A stretch of 64,000 nt of DNA. It comes from Amphiura filiformis. Taxonomy: Eukaryota > Echinodermata > Ophiuroidea > Amphilepidida > Amphiuridae. This document shows, piece by piece, positions 25,701-36,387 of the stretch. The stretch is from the NCBI RefSeq assembly GCF_039555335.1, contig NC_092636.1:54181706-54245705 (forward strand). Reading direction: 5' to 3'. Position numbers and translations under genes: made by a program. Within the stretch, counting starts at the first letter, position 1. Every line of letters starts with the position of its first letter. The notes below the pieces were generated by a model. That model was not told where the DNA came from and ran no database searches. It worked only from the letters and a program-made list of their open reading frames with translations.

Positions 25701-28700
25701 TTCAATAGCTATTCTCAGTGCAAAGTCGAGGACGATCACAAACAGGTATGGGGCGAGGGTATCCCCCTGAAGTACTCCTGCTAAGATTTCAAACAAATCT
25801 GTCTCGCCATCTGGTGATATTACTTTCGCTTTTGTGTTTTGGTACATTTTGCCAATAGCTTCAACGATGAGTTCGAATACCGTGGCATGGAGTATCTTCA
25901 ACATCTTGCCTCTATGGATGGTGTCGAAAGCTTTCTTGAAGTCGATGAATGTTATTATCGCTGGCAGGTTATGTGCCTTTACCTCTTCAATCAGCCTACG
26001 TAGTGCAAGGATATGTCCAGCAGTCGTTCTACCAACTCTAAATCCATTCTGATTTGTTCTCAGATGCTGGTCAATTTCAGGTCTAATCCTATTAAGTATC
26101 ATTCTGTTGTAGGTTTTGGCTACGATGGAGCTTAGACTGATACCGCGATAGTTGTTTCCTGAACTGAGATCTCCTGTTTTGGGGATAGGAACAATATTAA
26201 GTATGGACCATTGATCCGGTTTCTTCCCTTTGATAAGTGCGTCATTGCAGAACCCTAACACAATGTCATCTAGGTTGCATCTCTTCAGCACTTCTGGAGG
26301 TATGTTGTCCTCTCCACAGCTCTTTCCCTCAACCAAAGATGCCTTAGCTTCTTCATATTCTTCTTTGTCAAATGGCCCCACTTTAATATCAAGCTCGTCT
26401 AAAATTGGTGTAATTTCTTCTTCCTCGTCATCAATGTCAGGAGGGCTTCCAAGAAGGCCTTTGAAGTGGTTGTACCAATTGGTGACCCTTTCACTTTGTG
26501 TATTTCCCTTCAACTGACCTGTACTGCATGCTTTTCTACCAGTGATGTCGTTGATCAATTTCCAACTTTCACCATGTTTGGAGTTGACATGCGCTCTTTC
26601 AACCTCTCGCAACTTGCCACTTAGATCTGCCTCGATAACTTTGTTGTATGCATCATCAAGGTTTTTCTTCGCCTTCTTGTACTCCTCTCTTTTACAATCA
26701 GTAGTGTCCAGTTGATACACCTCATACGTCTCCCTGATATGGTCTCTTGCCTTTATGACTCTTGGATCACGAGAAAAGTTTGCCCTTCGAGATCGCTTCT
26801 TTGCAGGGATGATCTTCTCAGCTGCTTCTTTGTTGGCAGCGATAAATCGGCTGTACTTATCTGTAGCTGTTTCCTCCATGTCTTCAAGGATTTCAAACCT
26901 GTTGTGCACTTCTATGGTGTACCTCTTTTGGATATTTCTATCAGTGCTCAGGGATTTCCAATCGAACTGGCTCTTCCTTGGTAAAGTCTTGCTCTTTCTG
27001 AGGCTTAGTCTTATTCTTGCCGACACTATTCTGTGATCGGAGCCCACACTAGCAAAGGTGTTGTATGCCTCAGCGTTCTGCAGACTGTTCCTCCATTTTC
27101 TTCGTATGAGTATGTAGTCTAGTTGGTATTTATTCCCTCCTGGGCTTGTAAATGTCCATAATTTTCCAGCTTTCTTGCGAAACTGTGTGTTTGCAATGAT
27201 GAGATTCTTCTCTGTTGCTAGTTCCACAAGGTACTTTCCATTTCTGTTAGTGGTGTCATGGTATGTAAATTTAGTGTCTTCCAGTCCAACTCTAGCATTG
27301 AAATCACCCATTACTATCAAGAGGTTATGAGCTGGGATGGATTCAATGGCTCTCCTCATACTATCGTAGTGATTCTCTACTATGTCTTCATCAGCTCGTT
27401 GGTTGGGCAATATGTAACGATGACAGTTGTTGCTGGGTTACCCTGGAAGTTTGCAATAAGAATTCTGTTGTTGTGTGATCTTACGCTGGCTAGTGAATTT
27501 TTAGCATTTTTGTTCAGTAGAATTCCAACCCCTCCAACTGCAGCTCCCCGCATCGTTCTTAGTTGCTGATGTTGTAATCAGTGTCCTGCCCTGTATGTTT
27601 TCATATTTAATTGGTTCATCGTGAATAATACGATGCTCTTGTATTCCCAATACTTCCACATTGTACTCGATGAGATTAGAAACTAGCTCCTCTCTACACT
27701 GCTGTTCTCTTATTGTCCGTACATTCATGGTGGAGATTGAAATGACTTTCTTGCAATTTACAAGGTTTCTCCTCCTGCAGGCACCTTCATCAGACTTGTC
27801 CCTTCCATCAGGATTTGAGGCAAGGCGTCATGTGATCTTTGCAAATCGATGTCTGCACCAGGAGATGTTAAGACTGAATTAGGGACTTTAACCCTAGTGT
27901 AGTTTTGGTTCGCCATCATAGTTTTTCGATTGCTGTTATAGCTGTGGTCGCAACTCCTACAGCTAGCTTTGTTAACAGAGTTTTCCTCTCCGCTTGTCCA
28001 GTGGCCGTATAAAAATGTACATACAAGACATCTTTCTTGCGCCCTTCACACTTGTGATCTCTGTCTCCAACCAAAGAAAACAAGAAACAGTACAGGTTCC
28101 AGGACACCCTGCTTTTGTTCACTGGCCGGTATGGTGAAGTCTAATCACTACGCCCTTTTGCCGTTTACAGGATACTATCTCCCTTACGCCTGAGGTAGTG
28201 AACTACCTCAGCTATTTGACCCATAGCTGGGGCAAAGGTTGGTGTGTAACCAGGGCGTGTCCACGCGCCCGGTGGGCCTGCGTGCCACACCTTTGGGGCC
28301 CTTTGCTGCTCCCAGATCCCCTCATGTCTGCCTGGTATCGCAAGATGCCAGTTGCCCGGTAGTGACCGCTGGGAGGCCATGAGGAGTCTTGAGTAAGGAG
28401 AGGCTATGTACTGGCAGGAGAAGACTTACGTAATTTGCTTCCCTTTTAAGCCTTGCGGCTAGCCAGCGGCAAGTTGGGTTGATCCGCAGTATAGAGGCGT
28501 TTCAAGCAAGCAAAAAAGAGAAGCGAGGAGATGGATAGAAGAGAAGCTAGGAGAATGTTAGTAGGGTAGAAAGCTAAGAATGAAGGATAGGGAAACAGCA
28601 GCTAACTACATCTACAACTACAACTATGTGCACTAGACGCATCACCTACCCCTGTGACATATGTCACCCACCACCCAATTGATAATAAATATAAATTGAT

Positions 28701-31700
28701 GATATTTTGGCTAAAGTGAATGAATCTGCAAGAAAAATTATTCACAGAAACATTACATAGTAAAATGTTTCCAGTGGTATCAAAATCTCAACATTTTTTT
28801 TGAAAAGTGAGGGATGAGGCTATGAACCACAAAAAAAAAACCTTTAAAAGGACACACGCAGGTTGATCAAAATATTTAAAACAATAACATACTTGAACTG
28901 TAAATGTCTCTCCAGCGCCTTCACAATCATTAGATGTGATGATAGGGGTATCCACCTGAAAAAGAAAGAAAATGATGAGAATAATATCATTTTCCTTATT
29001 TAATTACAAGGAAGCTGGAAAAAACTTCATAAACTTGCATTTAAAGAGGAAACATCATTGGTCGGGCCAACTGACCAGAGAGGTGGTAGTATCCATTACC
29101 AGCAATTACTAAATGTTTATACTAGGATTTGGGCAGATGACCTTGTCCTTACATATCACAATGTTCTTAACGCTGGTCTGGACCTTGGTAGGTTGAACAC
29201 TTCAATTATCATGGATTATGTTTTGCCATAACGTGTTGATCTTGTTGTAATACTTTATGATTAAATCCAGATGAGTTGTTTCCTCTTTAAAATTTGAAGA
29301 AAAAATAACAGATTCTTGACAAAAACATTCTTCATCATTCATTTGGTATCAGCATCATACATATTAACAGCAGGAGTAATACATTGTGAACAAACATTAC
29401 ATGTAGAAGTTTTAACTAGTGTGAAAGACCCTTGATGGATTTTTTTCAAATTAAAAAACAAATGCAGTACAATTGCTCAAAATAATGAAATGCTCACAGC
29501 CAACATGAAACAACTTGCTTCTTTTTTAGCCTTACCTGAAGAAAGCCTGCCTCCTGAAAAAATGCATGCACAGCCTGTGTAGCAGAATTCCTGATGCGGA
29601 GTAATGAGCTGAAAGTGTTGGTGCGCGAGCGTAGGTGTGGAATTTGTCTGGTATAATCAGCTGAATGTCTGGTTCTTGCTTTCAGTGGGTATATCTGTAA
29701 ACAGGTACACATAGGTAACAGTGCAGAATGTTGATGGGGGATCCATACTTTTTTGCAGGATATTCTTGTTTGGGAAACTCACATAAACTGCCGAGTCATT
29801 CCGATCGATTTTTATTAACAAAAGAAATTTGTTTATCAATAGGGAGACGGCAATAAAAGTCAGGTGCGGGGAAAATCTTTCTCTCACTCACGCTCTTGGC
29901 GAGTCAACACGTACAATAATGGGTCGCTTCGTATTCACTCAATTATCGTTTATGTATTTGTATATGGAGATGAAGAAATAAATCACTACCAAACCAAGTT
30001 CCTGTTAATACCAGTGGCCTACCGCATTCAGAACTCTTTTTTATATTACTAACGGCCTCGTTAGAGTGGTGGCAAACGTCCACGCTCACACATACATGAA
30101 ATTCCAGTATGAAGATTCTTCATGACAAAAGGTATATTTATGTTTTTTATTACTTTGGGGAGACTTTTATTTTGTTTATTAAAAAAATCTCCAAATGTTC
30201 AAGCACAAACTTGGAGGATGCATACTGGTGGTAACTAGCAAATGGCTTGGTATCAATATTTCAAACAATCTTTTGCAAATAGATCATTTGGTTTCATAAG
30301 AAGAAACTTATATTTGCGTCCAAAGTCTTTTAAAACAATTGTGAGACCACTGGTTGAGTACGGTACTCAAAACTCACTATGGGACACACAAATGACCCAA
30401 AAGACAGCTGCAAGGTTTACAACAAATACAACAACAAATATATATAAACCAGCAATACTCAATTCATAAACAACTTAATCTGGAACACACTCTTTTTTAC
30501 AGAATAGGAGAACAGCAAATCACATGCAGGCCTCAACCAAACCTGTATCATACTCCAATTCCTAAACTATACCCAAAATAGCAAATATATGCTGGAACCA
30601 ATTTTTTGCAAGACTAGCATTTATGCACATCTATGCAGTCTCAAACTCACAGTCTTGTGATGTACAAAATGATTGATACTTTTCATAAAACACATTGAAG
30701 GGTGAATCATGAACTCAATTTGAAATCACTGGAGCTTGTAAGACTAAGAGCTTTCTAAGTGGAAAATTGGAAAAATTACAATTTTACAACAAATGCCAAA
30801 GTTGATATTTCGGTACTGACCCATGAACACATTTGTTCTCTTTTACTGGCATGTCTTATGGTGTGTATGTAAGGGGTGGTTTAACTTACCTCATTGTCAC
30901 AGGGACCAATCACTTTAATTTCTTCAGCACTAAGTTCCACTTTCTGACCTTTGGATTTGCTAGGTATCAAATGACCTCTGACCTCTACAGAACAGCCAAA
31001 TGCAATTCCGCTAGATACAAACAAACAATAAACAAACACAAAATGTGAGTAAACAGTATTTCAGATGCTGGTCTATATCTATCCCCCCCGTTTGTTTACT
31101 TGCACAGAATAAATTGTATACCAGTACCTAAACCAGCAAAAATGCATTTTTCTGCTGGCTTTAGTTGGTTCCTCTCAAACTCACATTTCAAATTCCCTGT
31201 CAGTTTGGATGATTACTTGGGCAATGGTCATTTATTTATTATTTATTGCATCATATTTACCCAGGGTGGCCCGATCAGCTAAAATGCTGTTCTTACACCG
31301 GGCCCTGCATAAAATTAAAAACCAAATAGATACATCATGTCTTCCATAGGGATGTATGGATTTCAACTGGAATAGCCAATTCCTGCAATGGGTCATTTAT
31401 TTGAATAGACTTACTCAGTGCACACATGTTCCTTGGCGACAATTTGGAGGCTGTCAATACAGGAGCCGTCATGAAGACTAAGAAACATCACATGCTTCTG
31501 TTCACGAACTGATTTAATCCAACCCTGCAGTGTTAGAAATGACAAACGATAATCATAAACTTAGTGGATGTGGGAATTTTTGCTAAAACATCAATTTTTA
31601 TCCATTGATTAGGCCCTTGAAACTTAATTTCTTGTTTCCCATCACCTGTGCGGCTGTGCGCGTTAAGAAATTTCACCAGTGTTTGTGAACCAAGAATCTG

Positions 31701-34376
31701 AAAAAAAAAATCGTAAAATTGTGCTTTTAATATTTTATCTAATACACATGTATTTAAGGAATGGGATATTAACGTTTAGCGATGTTTTCACTTATTTTTT
31801 GTGTGAGCTGAGAGTACACCAGACCTATTGAATTGCATTCTGAATACGAGGAATGTCCTTCTGATATCAAATAATTTTGATTTTTTTTTGAAATTCACGA
31901 TATAATACAAATTTTATGACAAATTATTGTATAACGTACTATTAATACTGGTCCCGAGACGTTCTAGTAGCTTTTCTGATGAAGTAAAAGGTATTACAAG
32001 TTTACACAGGACTTCACCCTCAAGCTTTTTCACTGTATCAGTCACTTCAACATTAATGGGGGGGGGGGGGGTGCCAAAGGGGTTAATTTTTGTGAGAAAT
32101 TGAAATCGCGAAAATAATGAATAACAAAAAAGTTGCCTCATTATGAACATAATTTATGAGCTGAAAAAAAGTGATGGGAAACAGGAAATCAAGTTTCAAG
32201 GGCTCTTTGCTATTGCTATTGGAAATGGCTCATTAGTTGCCAATTGGACACCTCAAAAAAGGACATGGTCGTGTTTATCTTTATTAAGCCTCGCTTTTGA
32301 AAAACAGTGAATCATGCACATGTTCAGCATGCTAATACATTGGTGATATATTGTAGGTAGGCCTATGCCAGGTGAATTCAAATTTGCCATCAAACTGCAT
32401 AATTTTATATATCAAATTAAAGCCTTTAAGTAAAGAAAGCCAAAACTGAAAACCTTTTTTTCATAGCACTTTCCGTAGCAAAGTTACATCTTGTCAAAGA
32501 TTGACTTTCATCAAAAAGATTCAGCTAGCAAAATTCCCAAAAAAGCACTAGGTGGTGTTTCTAGATCTTAGACCTCATGTTGATAGCAGCTTTTTTAATG
32601 GAACTGCTATCAAAATCCTCTAAAATTCCATGACCGAGTGACTTATCACTATAAAAAAATCATATCATTGGGTTATAGACAACATATTTATGTAGGTTTC
32701 CTTGACCGGTCAGTTCTTTTATATTTCTATGTATGTATTGTGTTCTAGGCGAATTTGGCTGACTAGTAAATGTGTTGATTAAGGTTTGCCTGTCATACCT
32801 AGATATACATGATATAGTACACTGATCATGCGTGTGATTCAGTTTTCTGCAAAAGTGGTTGAGTATAAATGCATATGACTGACGATTGTGTGTTATTAGA
32901 ATTTACAAACCTGATGTACACGTTTGTATGACATGTGTATTGGTTCGATCAAGCATTTAAATGCTTTCAACTTTTGTACTGGACCGTTCAAGCATGCTCA
33001 ACAAGTTTTTCAATGAAAGTGCCTCAGGCTCTAGTAGAAGTAAAAACGAATACTATGGCCAGAGTTCTAGGGCTAATGACCCCCATGCATGCGATGACGT
33101 GATCCGGGATTTGATTCATGCATGCATGGCTTGTCTATATAAAAACATGATAAAGGCGGCTGCATGTCATGCATTTAGTCCTGCCAGCAAGATTTCAGTC
33201 TTTATCATCAACATAATGACATCTACGGACCTGAATTAGTAATCAGATAATGTCATAATGTTAAATAAAGATTACTGAGTTACAGTTACTGGAACTAGTC
33301 ACTCATGCATTGCACATGACATGTCATGATGATCCGGGGTCATGATGCATGTTGCATGTTGATGTTCATTTGTTCTGGCTGCCAAAACACTCGTAAGGAA
33401 TGCTGGACGGTTCGCACCCTTTCAATTTCGGACCCGTGCACTTTCGCCCCCTTTCTATTTCGCACCCGTGCACTTTCGCCCCCTTTTTATACCGCGGGTA
33501 TTGTGCTGCTGTTGATTGATGCACGATCGATTGCTAGAACTCCCGGCGGTGCGGCGTATAGTGCTGGGCCGTCGGGCATGCACTTATTAAGTCATGATAA
33601 ACCCGGGAAGGAAGGAAAGAAAGGATATTTTATAACAAAATAGAGGAACGATTTTTTTTCTCAGTATATATTACAGGCCAGATATTTTAGCAGCAGGCTT
33701 ACCCAAAATAATGAAATAATTAAAATTCAATGATAAAAATAGTAATAATAATAAATAGTAATAATAATAATAAATTTATATTTAATTATTAATTATAATA
33801 TGTATAAAAACAGTGAAAATTTGTTCCAACTGACGACCACAGGATGGATCCAAAAGGATACAAGTGTCAACCATGCGCGTAGCAAGCGGGGGACAGGGTG
33901 GACGAAGTCCATGGGCCCCGAGGGTTCAGGGGCCCCGGCACAAAAGCAAAAATTAAATAAGGGCTGATAATTAAAAACGATGAAAGTATGACACAACATC
34001 CAATGAGGGAGTAACACAAAACATATAAACAAAGTTAATTTAATAATATAATATGATGATAATAATAATAATAACAATGTTAATAATATAAACAAAGTTT
34101 ATTTAATAATATAATGATAATAATATGATAATTATAATAATAATAATAAGAAGAAGAATAACAATGATATGAGGATGAATGCAGATTATTTTATCATATT
34201 CATTTATTATAAATTTTTGTCTCTTAGTGAAATATTGTATTAGTCTATGTACATTTTGCATTATAATTATCTTTTAACAAACTTTTATATTTTATATTTT
34301 AGTAATGTTTTAATATCCACACGGACATGTGGAAGATCAATATTGTATTGAACATGTTTTACCGTGTATAACTAAA

Positions 34377-34429
<53 letters not shown>

Positions 34430-36337
34430 CCCCTCACTTTTCTCAAAAAAATTGAGATTTTTATACCACTGTAAACCTCTGGCTACATAATGTTTATGTC
34501 AAAAAAATAATTCTTGCAGATTTAATTCGTGTAGCAAAAATATCGTCAATTTTGAATTACGTTCTGGTGTACCAGTTCTAACGAAATTACAACAGTGGCC
34601 TATGGAGCAGTGTAATACACATAGTCATGCATAACTCGCATATTGCAAAATCGGAATCAACTGAAATTTTGGGAATAAGATTTTTTCAAGCATATCTACC
34701 ATGTCTACTAAAAAATGTCATAAAAAGATGATACTAGGATCACGAAATACTCCTTTAAGATAGATGTCATTTATGCGTCGGGCCCTATAGCCTGATCATG
34801 CAAACAAAAAAAAAGAAAGAAAGGAAATAAAGAAAGAAAGGGAAAGAAAAAACGAAATCCAAAGAAATTAAGATGAACTGAACAAATCTAATTGATAGAA
34901 ATAAATTGATTGTTTAAAACTGTTTATTATGTGCAGCATCCAAAAACAAAACAGGGTTCAAAAGACAAAGCAGCTTTCTTGATTAAAAAAAAGAAGAAAA
35001 AAGGCACTATAAAAACGAAAAAAAGGAAAAAGAAAAGAAAAATAAAGAAAGAAATTCATCTCCTTTACACGATCTTTATTATCTAAGAAATAGATGCTAT
35101 ATTACATTATTGACATCTTCGAGTTCAAACATCCCGCCTTAAAATTGTCGGCATATTTAGCAGATTAAGATATAAGATGTACCGTGGTGTTAATAAAGCA
35201 TCGTCATAATGAGTCCGTGATTGACAGGCCAGTAAACAAAATGAATCATGAACACATAAATGTCAATCATTTACAATGCAGAATTGGATAGCATTTTCCA
35301 CAAATTTGTTTATTTACTTTATGTTATTTATTAAAACCATATTTATACAGGGCTACCTTTCAGATAAATCTGCTATTACAGGGGCTCTGTGTCATAAAAA
35401 CAATATACATAACAATTTGTAGAATTATACATAAGCCCTATATATGTAAGATTTTTTTTTTAAACATTAAAATGCATAAACATCAAAAAATCATACATCA
35501 AATATATCAAAATTCATTAAAAGTATTTACATTTCTTTGTTTTATAGGCTTACAATTTACGTAACACTTGTAGAAATATATATATTAAATTAATTAAGAA
35601 CACAGACAAAATACATCATTCATTAAAAGACATAAAAGTTAAAACATTTGGTTCATTATTTACATTTCTCATTAAAACGAACAGGAAACTTTCCTGATTA
35701 ATAATATTTTACGATCGTGCGTCAAGAGGCACTTTTATGTGTCTGTTTACGGTACCCTACCATTGATTGGACCCACACCATACCCGGTAGCTTTCGCGTA
35801 AGTCATTCATTACATAATGGGTTGAAGGAGTCACACTTTATACAATCACGCTGGCCGTGTGGCCCGGAGACTTGTCAAGCAATCGATCCGATGCGGGTGT
35901 GTTCTGGGACGAATATATGCGTGCTACTGCCTAGTCACCGTGGGCTACCATTGCATTGATTGAACCCGTGTCACGGCCGGCGCTTTCGCGTACTAGTGGC
36001 AGCTAATACTCATGGTGAAGAAAGGTGGTGAAAGTCGGCACAGCATTATCGCAAAGCTGCTGCAGGCATTTGTTTTGCTTGTGCGCATTTGTCTTTGAGA
36101 AATTTGCTAAATATTTTTTTTCCATTAGTGTCATGTCAAAGAAGATCAATTCGGCAACATAAAGATGGGATAAAATTATAAATTATAAGCCATCATATTT
36201 TTGGCCATATCAATATTAGACCCTATATAAATTTTATACTTTATAGGCCATAAATAATTTAACACTAAATTATATAGCCTATCATAAAGTACTAATAAGG
36301 TAACATAATTCTAATAACAATAATATAATAATAATTA

Positions 36338-36387
<50 letters not shown>

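Noticed and set aside
27258..27569. Plus-strand frames across the LINE
   Set aside because: They are antisense shadows of the endonuclease/RT frame.
35717..35959. 80-residue frame in the hAT-like element as a transposase
   Set aside because: It is too short and has no DDE or dimerisation motif. It overlaps two diverged copies of a CCATTGATTG-type segment.
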